From assembly GCF_000250735.1 (NCBI RefSeq), contig NZ_AHZV01000242.1, positions 1-44,963 of the forward strand: a DNA stretch of 44,963 bases, in the 5' to 3' direction. Made by a program: the position numbers and the translations under genes. This document shows positions 15,609-24,713 of this stretch, piece after piece. Below the pieces are notes generated by a model. It saw only the letters and a program-made list of their open reading frames with translations, did no database searches and was not told the origin of the DNA. How positions within the stretch are numbered: the stretch's first letter is position 1; each line of letters begins with the position of its first letter. Source of the stretch: Anaerophaga thermohalophila str. Valhall. Its GTDB lineage: Bacteria; Bacteroidota; Bacteroidia; Bacteroidales; Marinilabiliaceae.

Positions 15609-16541
15609 CTACCTCCACTTTATTTTCTTAACACTCTTGGTCTTCTTGATGTTTTCGGGCAAATTATTTTGCACAGCATCCTTGAGGCGGTCGATGAGTA
15701 ACTGTCGGGTAAAATTCTGGTGTGCCACAATGCTTACTTCCCGCACCGGCTCTGGTTCGGTAAATCGGCGAACAAAAGGCTTGTCTGTCATTGGTTCCAC
15801 CGAGAGTTCGGGTACCAGAGTGTAACCGATTCCCTTTCTAACCATGGACTTCAAGGCTTCAATACTGCCGCTTTCATAGAAAAAACCGAAGGCGTTGTTG
15901 TTTTGATTGTTTTTACCACAAATGTCGAGTGTCTGGTTCCTGAAGCAATGTCCTTCTGTTAGTACGAGTACTTTTGCAGGGTCGAGAAGCTTGTCCTCAA
16001 TCAGCTCGTTATGCATAAAGGGATGGTCATAAGGCGCATAGAAAAGAAAAGGTTCGTAAAAAAGGGGTATTTCCCTGATTTGTTTCTCTTCGGCCGGTGT
16101 TACCATGAGTCCGATATCAATTCTGTCGTTGTGCAGAGCTTTTAACAGCTGTTCCGATTCGATTTCTTCAATGCGCAAATGTGTTTTTGGGTTTTCCTCG
16201 ACGAATTGAGGCAAAAAGCGTGGAATAAGGTAAGGCGCAAGGGTAGGAATAATACCCAGTCTGAACTCACCTTCGATGCTTTTTTGTTCTGTTGATACAT
16301 AATTTCGTAAATCACTGATTTCGCGCAATATCTGACGAGCGCGAATAATGATTTCTTCGCCAGCCTGGGTGGGTTCAATCGGTTTTTTACCCCTGTTGAA
16401 TATTTGTACACCAATTTCCTCTTCCAGTTTTCTCACCTGCATGGTGAGGGTAGGCTGGGTAATGTGGCAACTTTCGGCTGCATCCACAAAGTGTCTGTGA
16501 TCGTCCAGGGCGACAATGTACTCGAGTTGTTGAATGTTCAT
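15609..16541 (-). CDS. oxyR: OxyR-type LysR-family peroxide sensor
   Basis: From MNIQQLEYIV (ATG at 16541) this is a 310-residue LysR-type regulator. The N-terminal winged helix-turn-helix (about 1-60) includes FVDAAESCHITQPTLTMQVRKLEEEIG. The C-terminal sensor domain carries TEGHCFRNQTLDICGK, with cysteines at 199 and 208. These are the same positions as the peroxide-sensing pair of E. coli OxyR. H2O2 should oxidise them to a disulfide and activate antioxidant genes. I rejected the longer upstream start (16649) because it adds 36 non-family residues. It lies upstream of the trp leader on the same strand with no clear terminator between. Two superoxide dismutase genes are also in this window. 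Confidence 0.93.
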   Translation of the reverse strand: MNIQQLEYIVALDDHRHFVDAAESCHITQPTLTMQVRKLEEEIGVQIFNRGKKPIEPTQAGEEIIIRARQILREISDLRNYVSTEQKSIEGEFRLGIIPTLAPYLIPRFLPQFVEENPKTHLRIEEIESEQLLKALHNDRIDIGLMVTPAEEKQIREIPLFYEPFLFYAPYDHPFMHNELIEDKLLDPAKVLVLTEGHCFRNQTLDICGKNNQNNNAFGFFYESGSIEALKSMVRKGIGYTLVPELSVEPMTDKPFVRRFTEPEPVREVSIVAHQNFTRQLLIDRLKDAVQNNLPENIKKTKSVKKIKWR

Positions 16542-16612
16542 GATATCTGAGTATTTGGTGCAAAAGTTATAAAAAAACGGAAACCGATTGATTCCCGTTT
16601 TTGAATAAGTAT

Positions 16613-16753
16613 AAGTGCGGTATAAAAAGCATATTTTTGTAAAAATCAAGGCGTTTTAAATTTTTGCACCGGAGTTAACTCGTCGTTAATGAGGATGCAA
16701 AAATTTAAAACAACACAGAGTTTGGCAACAAAGATGCTTTTTAGACCGGGCTC
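16613..16753 (+). mobile_element. Family D MITE-like element, copy D2
   Basis: A 141-bp copy: AAGTGCGGTATAAAAAGCAT at the left end, ATGCTTTTTAGACCGGGCTC at the right, with inner inverted pair GTTTTAAATTTTTGCA / TGCAAAAATTTAAAAC. TAAGTA occurs just outside each end, offset by one base from the duplication register of copy D3. It lies between dnaJ and oxyR. Confidence 0.8.
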
Positions 16754-16830
16754 ATAAGTATATTTTTATTTCTCAGCCATTATGTCTGCTCACCGGCATA
16801 AATGAAAACTTCTGAGAAAAAAATCGTCTG

Positions 16831-17982
16831 CTAAAAGATGTCCTTCATTTTACTGAAAAAACCGTTTTGTTCCTTGCGTGGTGTGAAGGAGTCTGACTCT
16901 TTCATTTTTTCCATTAATTTTCTTTCATCTTTTGAGAGATCGGCTGGTATCCAGACATTTATTCTGACCAACATGTCTCCCTGATGATAACTGTTGACTT
17001 CGGGTAGACCTTTTCCGCGTAATCTGAGTATTTTTCCGGGTTGTGTTCCGGGTTCTATTTTCACTTTCACTTTTCCTTCAACTGTCGGAATTTCAGCAGC
17101 CGTCCCCAGTATAGCATCCGGAACACTAAGCTGGAGATTGTATATAAGGTTGCTTCCATCCCTGGTCAGTTCGGGGTGCTTTTCTTCTTCGATATGTACC
17201 AGCAAATCACCGTTTATTCCGCCTCGACGTGCAGCATTCCCCTTCCCTGAAACAGAGAGCTGCATCCCCTCTTCCACACCTGCCGGAATGTTGATGGTGA
17301 TAATTTCTTCTTTGCGGATAACGCCATCACCATTACAATGCGGACATTTCTTTGTGATGGTTTTTCCTTCGCCACCACAAGTCGGGCAGGTAGATCTGGT
17401 CTGCATCTGTCCCAGCAGGGTATTGGCAACTCTGGTTACGCGTCCGGTTCCTCCACAGGTAGAACATGTGCTGTAAGCAGTCCCGTTTTCGGCACCTGTA
17501 CCGTTGCAATACTCACAGGCAACGTATTTCTTGACTTTAATTTTTTTCTCTACGCCGTTGGCAATTTCTTTTAATGTTAACTTGACTTTTACCCGCAGAT
17601 TGGAACCTTTATTAACTCTCTGGCTGCCTCTTGAGGAGCCGCCAAAACCGCCGAATCCACCAAAGCTGCCAAAACCGCCGCCAAAAATATCGCCGAAGTG
17701 TGAAAAAATGTCTTCCATAGTCATTCCTCCACCTCCAAAGCCGCTACCGGAAGCTCCACCAACACCGGCGTGTCCGAATTGGTCGTATCTTTGTCGCTTT
17801 TCTGCGTTACCGAGTACTTCGTAGGCTTCTGCCGCTTCCTTAAATTTGTTTTCTGCCTCTTTGTCACCTGGATTTTTGTCCGGGTGATATTTTAAGGCCT
17901 TTTTGCGGTAAGCTTTTTTTATTTCTTCTGCACTTGCATTTCTCGAAACCTCCAGTACTTCGTAATAGTCCCTTTTTGACAT
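16831..17982 (-). CDS. dnaJ: Chaperone DnaJ
   Basis: This 383-residue co-chaperone stimulates DnaK ATPase and delivers unfolded clients. The J domain (about 1-70) has the HPD tripeptide in [11 protein letters not shown] Gly/Phe-rich linker follows ([16 protein letters not shown]). The zinc-finger region has four CXXCXGXG repeats: [24 protein letters not shown] and CPHCNGDG. C-terminal substrate-binding beta-domains complete a full-length type I DnaJ. It starts 15 nt after grpE, so the two form an operon; dnaK is not in the window. I saw no CIRCE-like inverted repeat upstream. Confidence 0.98.
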   Translation of the reverse strand: MSKRDYYEVLEVSRNASAEEIKKAYRKKALKYHPDKNPGDKEAENKFKEAAEAYEVLGNAEKRQRYDQFGHAGVGGASGSGFGGGGMTMEDIFSHFGDIFGGGFGSFGGFGGFGGSSRGSQRVNKGSNLRVKVKLTLKEIANGVEKKIKVKKYVACEYCNGTGAENGTAYSTCSTCGGTGRVTRVANTLLGQMQTRSTCPTCGGEGKTITKKCPHCNGDGVIRKEEIITINIPAGVEEGMQLSVSGKGNAARRGGINGDLLVHIEEEKHPELTRDGSNLIYNLQLSVPDAILGTAAEIPTVEGKVKVKIEPGTQPGKILRLRGKGLPEVNSYHQGDMLVRINVWIPADLSKDERKLMEKMKESDSFTPRKEQNGFFSKMKDIF

Positions 17983-17997
17983 GATAATGATTGGGTT

Positions 17998-18648
17998 TTA
18001 TTCGCCTACGACAACTTTTGGATACCTTATTACTTTGTCGTTAAGTTTATAGCCTTTTTGAATACAATCGATGATTTTGCCTTTTTTATCTTCAGAGGGA
18101 GCAGGTATCTTAGTAACCGCTTCATGCAATTCACTGTCAAATTCCTGCTCTTCGGTCTCTATTTCTGTAACACCCTGCTGTTTCAAAAATTCTTTAAATT
18201 TGTTGTATATCAGGCCGATACCTTCTTTTACGGCATCCAGATCGCTGGCAGTACCCAAATGCGCTCTGGCACGGTCAAAATCATCTATCACCGGCAGAAG
18301 ACCAAGCAACAACCCTTCTCCCGCACTTTTTGAGAGTTCCATTTTTTCTCTGAGCGTACGTTTGCGGAAGTTATCGTATTCGGCAATTAATCGCAGATGT
18401 TTGTCATTCAGGTCTTCCAATTGCCGTTTCAAAAGTTCTATTTCGTCACGGGCGTCTTCCTTTGCTTCTTTGCATTCCTGCTCCTGCCGGCTTTCTTCTT
18501 CTACTTCGCTCTTTTCTTCTTGCTCTTCTACTTCTTGCCGGTCGGTAGATATGGTTTCTTTTTCTGCTTTTTTGCTATTTTTTTGTTGCCCGGTATTTTG
18601 CTTCTCTTCCTGCTTTTTATTTTCTTCCGTTACTTTTTTTCTGCTCAT
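17998..18648 (-). CDS. grpE: Nucleotide exchange factor GrpE
   Basis: This 216-residue protein releases ADP from DnaK. An unusually long, highly charged Lys/Glu/Gln-rich N-terminal segment (about 1-75) is followed by the long coiled-coil helix (IELLKRQLEDLNDKHLRLIAEYDNFRKRT). The beta-domain signature follows: LLPVIDDFDRA, GIGLIYNKF, HEAVTKIPAPSEDKKGKIIDCIQKGYKLNDKVIRYPKVVV. It is the first gene of the grpE-dnaJ pair. The 569-bp upstream gap holds repeats of families H, B and A, so any heat-shock promoter must lie in the first tens of bases or inside those repeats. Confidence 0.97.
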   Translation of the reverse strand: MSRKKVTEENKKQEEKQNTGQQKNSKKAEKETISTDRQEVEEQEEKSEVEEESRQEQECKEAKEDARDEIELLKRQLEDLNDKHLRLIAEYDNFRKRTLREKMELSKSAGEGLLLGLLPVIDDFDRARAHLGTASDLDAVKEGIGLIYNKFKEFLKQQGVTEIETEEQEFDSELHEAVTKIPAPSEDKKGKIIDCIQKGYKLNDKVIRYPKVVVGE

Positions 18649-18695
18649 CTCCTGAAATATTTTTAATACAATTCTCTTTTAGACTTAGCTATCAT

Positions 18696-18742
18696 GCATT
18701 ATTCATAAATGATCTGTTACAATGCCCGATTATCGGCAAGCC
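18696..18742 (+). repeat. Family H partial copy
   Basis: ATTATTCATAAATGATCTGT...CCGATTATCGGCAAGC resembles the left arm of the long palindrome at 36043-36215 (TTATTCATAA...ATCGGCAGAATACAAGC). It is joined to family B sequence at about 18731. Confidence 0.4.
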
Positions 18743-18880
18743 ACAACTCTCTCATAATAAAAATTTTGTGTCATTGCGTCTTTCTGCGTTTAGGCTTTTT
18801 TAACTGACTATTGTGTCTATATACTTGCAAAAATTTCCACATGGCCAGAAACAACTTTTGCGTAATTTATAGACGAACAC
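18731..18880 (+). mobile_element. Family B element, left-truncated copy B3
   Basis: CACAACTCTCTCATAATAAA and TTCTGCGTTTAGGC match the B1 interior, and the right end TTTATAGACGAACAC matches the B1 right end. It runs directly into the TATTTA that flanks element A3, repeating the B-then-A arrangement seen at 7460-7872. Confidence 0.65.
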
Positions 18881-18886
18881 TATTTA

Positions 18887-19048
18887 GTGCGTGTCTATAA
18901 ACTCGCAAAGATTTTTACAATATGTGTGTCTGTTCAGAAAGTGCCAGTTGCAAGGCTTGAGAAGCCGCCAAAAACGGAGTTTACTACACGTAAATGAGTA
19001 TTTTGGCGGCGAGCGTAACACAGCAAATGGTACTTTATGGACAGACAC
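18887..19048 (+). mobile_element. Family A MITE-like element, copy A3 (variant stem)
   Basis: A 162-bp element bounded by perfect TATTTA repeats (18881-18886 and 19049-19054). Its central stem reads GCCGCCAAAA...TTTTGGCGGC instead of GTCCGAAAAT...ATTTTCGGAC. Both arms have changed together, keeping the hairpin. Confidence 0.88.
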
Positions 19049-19217
19049 TATTTAATATTTAGCCGACAAAAGTATACAATTTCTTTGCCATATTAAAAAC
19101 CGGGACATTTTGACACTTTACCGGGCGGTAAAAATGACAAAGACAGCAAAAGATATTTTTCTTTTACTGCCTTTGTGTCCCTTTAAATAATAAGTAGTGT
19201 CGGTTTTCATGCAACTT

Positions 19218-19745
19218 TTATCGTTGCAATCTTACCAGGTCTTGTTCTATTTCTTCAATGCTTGTTCCAACAGCGACAATACGTCCGTGGCCGTCCACCA
19301 GATAATCTTTCATTTTGCGGGTAGCATCAAATTTTCTGGCAATTTCCGAATCTCTGCCTTCGAATGTGCAGATATGATACATATCAAATAAACTATCGCT
19401 CTCGATAACCTGCATCAAAGGCGTTTTAAATCTGTCGAGAGAAATGCTGACTATAACAAATTTTTCACCATTCAGAAACGTTTGATTATGAAATCTTTGA
19501 TATACTTCCCTTTTTTTGTAGCTTTCAAGTCTCGACGGAGCATCATAGGATGCCCAGAAATCGTAAAGCACCATTTTTCCCCGCAGGCTGTCCGAATGAA
19601 ACGGAACACCGTTGATCAGGGGCCGGTTTATATCAGGAACCTTGTTCCCGACATCTGTTCCCACCTGTGGTTCTGGTGAACCGTTGATGAATGACAGGAA
19701 TAGAATACCGGCCAAAATGGTGATTAATAGTAACTTGTTCCTCAT
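19218..19745 (-). CDS. Thioredoxin-fold exported protein lacking the CXXC motif
   Basis: From MRNKLLLITI (ATG at 19745; the longer 19862 start lacks a signal-like N-terminus) this is a 175-residue protein with a hydrophobic N-terminal signal or anchor. The TlpA/AhpC fold is recognisable: VGNKVPDINRPLINGVPFHSDSLRGKMVLYDFWAS, EKFVIVSISLDRF, and MKDYLVDGHGRIVAVG. At residues 64-72, where TlpA proteins have WASWCXPC, it reads WASYDAPSR, so both redox cysteines are gone. It cannot act as a classical thiol oxidoreductase. A structural, binding or chaperone-like role is possible, but the function is unknown. It stands alone between murA and grpE. Confidence 0.75.
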   Translation of the reverse strand: MRNKLLLITILAGILFLSFINGSPEPQVGTDVGNKVPDINRPLINGVPFHSDSLRGKMVLYDFWASYDAPSRLESYKKREVYQRFHNQTFLNGEKFVIVSISLDRFKTPLMQVIESDSLFDMYHICTFEGRDSEIARKFDATRKMKDYLVDGHGRIVAVGTSIEEIEQDLVRLQR

Positions 19746-20029
19746 AAGTAAAATCTTTCCTCGTTTGTTACACCGCAAAGTTTCAATAAATAATTTGGAC
19801 TGGTCAAAGTTTTTCGATGAACAACTATAATTATGTGACCAGTGAACTTTTTTTCGAAACAAAACTATGCTGTAAAACAGGAAAAATAAAGATGAGTTTA
19901 TTTGGATTTTTGAAAAATAATGTTAATTTTTAGGCGACTAAAATTAAAACACTGACATTCAATTACTTGTAAGTAGTTAAAAACATGTAAAAAAGACAAA
20001 CTTGAGTAGATTAATAAAGAATAAATTCT

Positions 20030-21334
20030 TTAAATACGGCTAATTTCTGCACCAAGGGGGTTTAATCTTTCATCTATTTTTTCGTATCCCCTGTCGATTT
20101 GTTCTATGTTGTGGATGGTGCTTTTTCCCTTGGCAGAGAGAGCTGCAATTAATAATGCCACGCCTGCCCTGATATCGGGAGAAGTCATTACACTTCCTCT
20201 TAATGGTGTTTCCTGGTTTAGCCCTATTACAGTTGCCCTGTGGGGGTCGCAGAGGATGATTCGGGCACCCATGTCGATTAATTTATCCACGAAAAACAAG
20301 CGACTCTCGAACATTTTCTGATGGATTAGAACGCTTCCGTTGGCCTGAGTCGCAACTACCAGAAATACGCTCAGGAGGTCGGGAGTCAGTCCCGGCCATG
20401 GTGCATCCGATATGGTCATAATAGAGCCGTCTATGAAAGTTTCGATGGCATATTTTTGTTTTGGGGGGATATAAATATTGTTGTTACTGATCTCCATGGT
20501 TATTCCCATCCTCCTGAAAGCCAGAGGAATGATTCCAAGGTGTTCAGTAGCAGCATCTTTGATGGTAATTTCGCTGCCGGTCATTGCAGCCAGACCAATA
20601 AAACTTCCTATTTCAATCATGTCGGACAACACCCTGTGTTCACATCCTCTTAACCGGGACACTCCTTCTATGGTCAGGAGATTTGAGCCGATACCGTTGA
20701 TACGCGCACCCATGCTTACCAGCATTTTGCATAATTGCTGAATATAAGGTTCACAGGCGGCATTATAAATTGTTGTTGTGCCCGGGGTTAGTACAGCAGC
20801 CATAACTATATTGGCGGTGCCTGTGACGGAAGCCTCATCGAGCAGCATATAGCTACCCTTTAAATTTTCTGCATGTACGGTATAAAAAATATCTTCAGAG
20901 TTGAAGTCGAACGATGCGCCCAGCTTCTCAAAGCCGTAGAAGTGCGTATCCATTCGACGTCTTCCTATCTTATCACCGCCGGGCTTTGGGAAAAAAGCTT
21001 TTCCGAATCTGGCAAGCAACGGGCCCATTATCATAATAGAGCCCCTGAGCGAAGAGGCTCTTTTTTTGAATTCTTTGGTCTTCAGGTAGTCCAGATTTAT
21101 ATTAACGGCACTGAAGCTGTATTTCCGCCGGGAGACTTTTTGAATTGAAACACCGAGGTCGCGTAGAAGCTCTACCAGATTATTGACATCCAGAATATCG
21201 GGAAGGTTGTCGATGGTCACTGTTTCGGGCGTCAACAGGGTGGCACAAATAACCTGCAGCGCTTCATTTTTAGCTCCCTGGGGAGTGATTTCTCCTTTAA
21301 GCGGACGGCCGCCTGCGACTTCAAAGCTGCTCAT
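20030..21334 (-). CDS. murA: UDP-N-acetylglucosamine 1-carboxyvinyltransferase
   Basis: This 434-residue cytoplasmic enzyme transfers enolpyruvate from PEP to UDP-GlcNAc, the first committed step of peptidoglycan synthesis. The UDP-GlcNAc/PEP site KNEALQ (Lys22, Asn23) and the catalytic aspartate segment WPGLTPDLLSVF are present. In the active-site loop the usual Cys115 (GGCTIG in E. coli) is replaced by Asp121 (PGGDKIGRRRMDTHF). The enzyme should stay active, since Cys-to-Asp MurA is known, but should not be alkylated by fosfomycin. It follows the DUF4290 gene by 29 bp on the same strand, a pairing common in Bacteroidota. Confidence 0.95.
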   Translation of the reverse strand: MSSFEVAGGRPLKGEITPQGAKNEALQVICATLLTPETVTIDNLPDILDVNNLVELLRDLGVSIQKVSRRKYSFSAVNINLDYLKTKEFKKRASSLRGSIMIMGPLLARFGKAFFPKPGGDKIGRRRMDTHFYGFEKLGASFDFNSEDIFYTVHAENLKGSYMLLDEASVTGTANIVMAAVLTPGTTTIYNAACEPYIQQLCKMLVSMGARINGIGSNLLTIEGVSRLRGCEHRVLSDMIEIGSFIGLAAMTGSEITIKDAATEHLGIIPLAFRRMGITMEISNNNIYIPPKQKYAIETFIDGSIMTISDAPWPGLTPDLLSVFLVVATQANGSVLIHQKMFESRLFFVDKLIDMGARIILCDPHRATVIGLNQETPLRGSVMTSPDIRAGVALLIAALSAKGKSTIHNIEQIDRGYEKIDERLNPLGAEISRI

Positions 21335-21363
21335 AGTTCCGAAGTATTGGGTCGGTTTTGGAA

Positions 21364-21969
21364 TTAATTATTTTTACGGATGTGCTTTTTTCTCTGGCGG
21401 CCATGATTATTGTTGCTTGGCTGGTGCTCCCTGAAATCAGCAATGCGTGGTTGACCTTCAAACTTGAGCTTTCCCTTTGACAGACGTTCCATATCACTCA
21501 GTATCCTGTCGTCGGTTGCATTATCTTTGTTCCAGTTAGACAGGGATTTTTTCATGTGGTTTCCGATAAGCATTATCAGATGACGTTTAAGGGGTCCTTC
21601 TTCCATTTTGGCAGCTTCGTTTATCATTTGTTCCACAAGGCGGCCATAATGCTTAAAGGTCATGTTTCCCTGATTGTAATAAATAGGGTCCGGCTTTGCG
21701 TTAAAGTTTTCCCTGGCCGGCGGATCGTAAGGGTAATCAATGTCGAGTTTGAAATTCGCCATGATGGCCAGATGGTCCCACAATTTGTGTTTGAAATCGC
21801 TGACATCGCGTAAATGAGGAAACAGATTTCCCATGACGCCGATGATGGCTTTTGCAAAGCGGGTTCTTTCTTCCCGGTCCTCTATGGTACACGCATGGTC
21901 TACCATCTTCTGAATATGACGACCATATTCAGGTAAAACCAGTTTTTTTCGGTTCGAATTATAATCCAT
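21364..21969 (-). CDS. DUF4290 domain protein
   Basis: From MDYNSNRKKLVLPEYGRHIQKMVDHA (ATG at 21969) this is a 201-residue soluble, mostly helical protein matching the DUF4290 family, which is largely confined to Bacteroidota. Conserved-looking blocks are RTRFAKAIIGVMGNLFPHLRD, HKLWDHLAIMANFKLDIDYPYDPP and YGRLVEQMINEAAKMEEG. The C-terminus is basic and His/Asn/Gln-rich. The biochemical function is not established. The short 29-bp gap to murA suggests one transcript and perhaps a role tied to envelope synthesis (inference). The longer start at 22041 adds 24 residues with no sign of a signal or domain. Confidence 0.88.
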   Translation of the reverse strand: MDYNSNRKKLVLPEYGRHIQKMVDHACTIEDREERTRFAKAIIGVMGNLFPHLRDVSDFKHKLWDHLAIMANFKLDIDYPYDPPARENFNAKPDPIYYNQGNMTFKHYGRLVEQMINEAAKMEEGPLKRHLIMLIGNHMKKSLSNWNKDNATDDRILSDMERLSKGKLKFEGQPRIADFREHQPSNNNHGRQRKKHIRKNN

Positions 21970-22363
21970 TGGTTGTAAGAAATGTTTGACTTCGCTGTTG
22001 CCGGTGGGGTCAGGAAAACAAATATCCGAACACAACAGCATGTTTCTGATAAAGAAAAATCTCCGGATTGAATTTTATATTCCGGGTTGTTATCTTAAAA
22101 ATAAAATAAAACTGTGGCTCTCAATTGGTTAATGTACATCAAACGATGCGAGACAGATTTCTGATTGGCAGTTTGGAGAAATCACAACTCCCTGCTCGTT
22201 TCATAAGTAAGCTTAAAATGGCATTTCCGGGTCTGCAAATATCGGCTTTTGTATCAATAAATATTGTATCTGCCTTAAAAAAATTAGCTAAATACAATTT
22301 TGTCTGGTAAGTATGACGAATTTTCGTGGTCGTAATCCTTTGTAGACTAATTGTCTTGCAAAA
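21970..22363. other. Intergenic gap, no gene recognised
   Basis: The 394-bp gap between DUF4290 and the helicase gene. CCTGCTCGTTTCATAAGTAAG near 22191-22211 resembles a diverged family F end. A 61-codon open frame on the plus strand (22125-22310, TTG start) has no recognisable features and is not called. Confidence 0.4.
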
Positions 22364-24673
22364 CTAAGAGATTATTTTAAGTTTGGCAAATTTTAGCAGC
22401 AATTGTTTTTGTCCGGCATTATTAAAAAAGACTGTGGCTTTAACGTTAGGGTGTTCTCCTTCAATATGCAGTACTTTACCTCGTCCAAAACGTTCGTGTT
22501 CTACAATAATGCCCGGCTGTATTTCTTTTCCACCGACCGGATCATAGCCATCAAACTTTTTTGTAGCAGATTGTCTGTTCAATACTTTTCCTGAAAAATT
22601 TACTTTTTGATTCGTGCCGGGAAGTCTCTCTTTGAAATTGAATGAACGTCTTTCGGACATTCTTTTACTGCTCAGGGGTGTTTTTGGCGGAGCGAAGCTG
22701 CTGGTTTCCCCGGGGATGTTGAGGTATGACTGATCAATTTCGCCAAGGAAGCGACTGGGGCGGGCAAAAGTCAGCTCGCCGAATTTATACCGGCTTCGTG
22801 AGAAGGTGAGCGTGGCTCTTTCCTGTGCTCTTGTTAACGCTACATAGAACAGACGTCGCTCTTCTTCCAGGCCTGCTTCGCTTGTTGAGGCCATGCCTGA
22901 CGGGAACAATCCTTCTTCAATACCGACGATATAAACGTTTTTGAATTCGAGTCCTTTGGCGGAATGAATGGTCATGAGGGTTACTTTGTTGATGTCGTCG
23001 GGTTTTTCTGTATCCTGGTCTGTCAGAAGAGAGACTTCCTGCAAAAAATCAACAAGTCCGTTACTATCCCCGCTTTCCTGTCTGTCGTCAGAAAACTCGC
23101 GAATGGCGTTAAACAGTTCTTCCAGGTTTTCGAGTCGTGTCTGGCTTTCATGTGTTTTGTCCTGATGCAGCTCTTTCAGGATACCGCTTTGCGTAGCAAT
23201 TTCATTTGTAATATCGAATGCCGAGAGGTTTGGCACCTGACTGATAAACCCGGAAATAAGCCGGGTAAAGCTATTTAGTTTTCTGAGTGTTCCGGTATTG
23301 AAGCCGGCGTTGGGAAGGGCCGGATTGGTGAGAACAGCCCATAAGCTAACATTGTTGTGGTTGGCCAGAGCCTCAATTTTATCCATAGTGGTTTTGCCGA
23401 TTCCCCTGGCCGGATAGTTGATGATTCTTTTTAAGGCTTCATTGTCGTTCGGATTGACCGATACTCTCAGATAGGCTAAAAGGTCCTTTATTTCTTTACG
23501 CTGATAAAAAGAAAGGCCGCCATATATTTTATAAGGTATGTTTTTTTTACGCAGCGCTTCTTCAAAAATTCTCGACTGGGCATTGGTACGGTACAAAATT
23601 GCAAAATCCTTGTATTGGCATTGGTGTCTGAGCCGAACTTCGTTAATGTCGTTGACAACAATAAAGCCCTCGTCAACATCGGAATGGGCCTGAATCAGAT
23701 TGATTCTTGCACCTTCATCGTTTTGCGAATAGACCTTTTTGTGTATTTGGCCCCTGTTCCTTACAATGATGCTGTTTGCTGCGTTGACAATAGTCTGCGT
23801 GGAGCGGTAGTTTTGTTCAAGCTTGAAAAGTTTGTAATCCGGATAGTCATTTCTGAAGTTAAGTATATTCTCAATTTTAGCTCCCCGGAAGCTGTAAATA
23901 CTCTGGGCATCATCACCTACCACACAGATGTTTTTATGTTTTTCGGCCAGTTTCCTGGTTATCAGATATTGAGAGAAGTTGGTGTCCTGATACTCATCAA
24001 CCAGGATATATTTGAAGCGTTCCTGATATTTGGCTAATACTTCGGGATGATCGCGAAAAAGGATGTTTGTATTTAGCAAAAGATCGTCGAAATCCATGGC
24101 TCCTGCTTTTCTGCATTCGCGCATGTAGTGTTCATAAATTTCAGGCATCATGCGGATATTGGCAGCTGCATCGGCCATGGTTCGTTTTTGATCACGTGCG
24201 TATGCCGCCGGTACAATGAGGTCATTTTTTGCAGAAGAAATACGCCCGAGAATTGTTCCCGGTTTGTAAGCTTTATCTTTGTTCAGCTTCATATTTCTGA
24301 GGATGCCGTTGATAAGGCTCTTTGAGTCGGTTGTATCATATATGGTAAAAGTAGCCGGAAAATTAATGTATTTGGCTTCCATCCTCAGAATTCGGGCAAA
24401 AATTGAATGAAATGTACCCATCCAGAGTTTCGATGCCATTTCCTGACCTACAATCCGACCAATGCGCTCCTTCATTTCACGAGCGGCTTTATTGGTGAAG
24501 GTAAGCGCCAAAATACTCCAGGGTGGCACGCCATTACTCAACAAATACGCGATTCGATAAGTAAGCACACGCGTTTTTCCCGATCCGGCCCCGGCAATAA
24601 CCAGTGCCGGTCCGTCTATATCGACGACTGCTTTGTATTGTGCTTCGTTAAGTTGTTCCAGGTAATTTTCCAC
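22364..24673 (-). CDS. UvrD/PcrA-type ATP-dependent DNA helicase
   Basis: This 769-residue superfamily 1A 3'-5' helicase acts in nucleotide excision repair, mismatch repair or removal of RNA polymerase and RecA from DNA. Motifs in order: Q motif LNEAQYKAV, Walker A AGAGSGKTRVL, Ia LALTFTNKAAREMKERI, II VDEYQDTN, III VGDDAQSIYSFRGA, IV LEQNYRSTQTIVNAAN, V VTLMTIHSAKGLEFKNVYIVG and VI EEERRLFYVALTRA. The extended C-terminus ends in a Tudor-like segment (GIIVEHERFGRGKVLHIEGE) typical of PcrA/UvrD, which binds RNA polymerase in well-studied cases. The gene lies between a GH29-like gene and DUF4290, all on the minus strand, but gaps do not suggest an operon. Confidence 0.96.
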   Translation of the reverse strand: MENYLEQLNEAQYKAVVDIDGPALVIAGAGSGKTRVLTYRIAYLLSNGVPPWSILALTFTNKAAREMKERIGRIVGQEMASKLWMGTFHSIFARILRMEAKYINFPATFTIYDTTDSKSLINGILRNMKLNKDKAYKPGTILGRISSAKNDLIVPAAYARDQKRTMADAAANIRMMPEIYEHYMRECRKAGAMDFDDLLLNTNILFRDHPEVLAKYQERFKYILVDEYQDTNFSQYLITRKLAEKHKNICVVGDDAQSIYSFRGAKIENILNFRNDYPDYKLFKLEQNYRSTQTIVNAANSIIVRNRGQIHKKVYSQNDEGARINLIQAHSDVDEGFIVVNDINEVRLRHQCQYKDFAILYRTNAQSRIFEEALRKKNIPYKIYGGLSFYQRKEIKDLLAYLRVSVNPNDNEALKRIINYPARGIGKTTMDKIEALANHNNVSLWAVLTNPALPNAGFNTGTLRKLNSFTRLISGFISQVPNLSAFDITNEIATQSGILKELHQDKTHESQTRLENLEELFNAIREFSDDRQESGDSNGLVDFLQEVSLLTDQDTEKPDDINKVTLMTIHSAKGLEFKNVYIVGIEEGLFPSGMASTSEAGLEEERRLFYVALTRAQERATLTFSRSRYKFGELTFARPSRFLGEIDQSYLNIPGETSSFAPPKTPLSSKRMSERRSFNFKERLPGTNQKVNFSGKVLNRQSATKKFDGYDPVGGKEIQPGIIVEHERFGRGKVLHIEGEHPNVKATVFFNNAGQKQLLLKFAKLKIIS

Positions 24674-24713
24674 AGAAACTTTCGGTTTTCAAAAATTTGA
24701 ATATAGCTATTCT

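Noticed and set aside
16542-16649. Extended N-terminus for the OxyR gene
   Set aside because: The extra 36 residues precede the canonical LysR start MNIQQLEYIV and have no counterpart in the family; the shorter start also puts the cysteines at 199 and 208.
16755-16830. Intrinsic terminator after dnaJ
   Set aside because: TTTCTCAG/CTGAGAAA inverted repeats exist, but the loop is large and no T-run follows on the minus strand.
22125-22310. 61-codon plus-strand open frame in the DUF4290-helicase gap
   Set aside because: It starts at TTG, has no recognisable motif, and overlaps a probable diverged family F end; length is within chance for an AT-rich gap.
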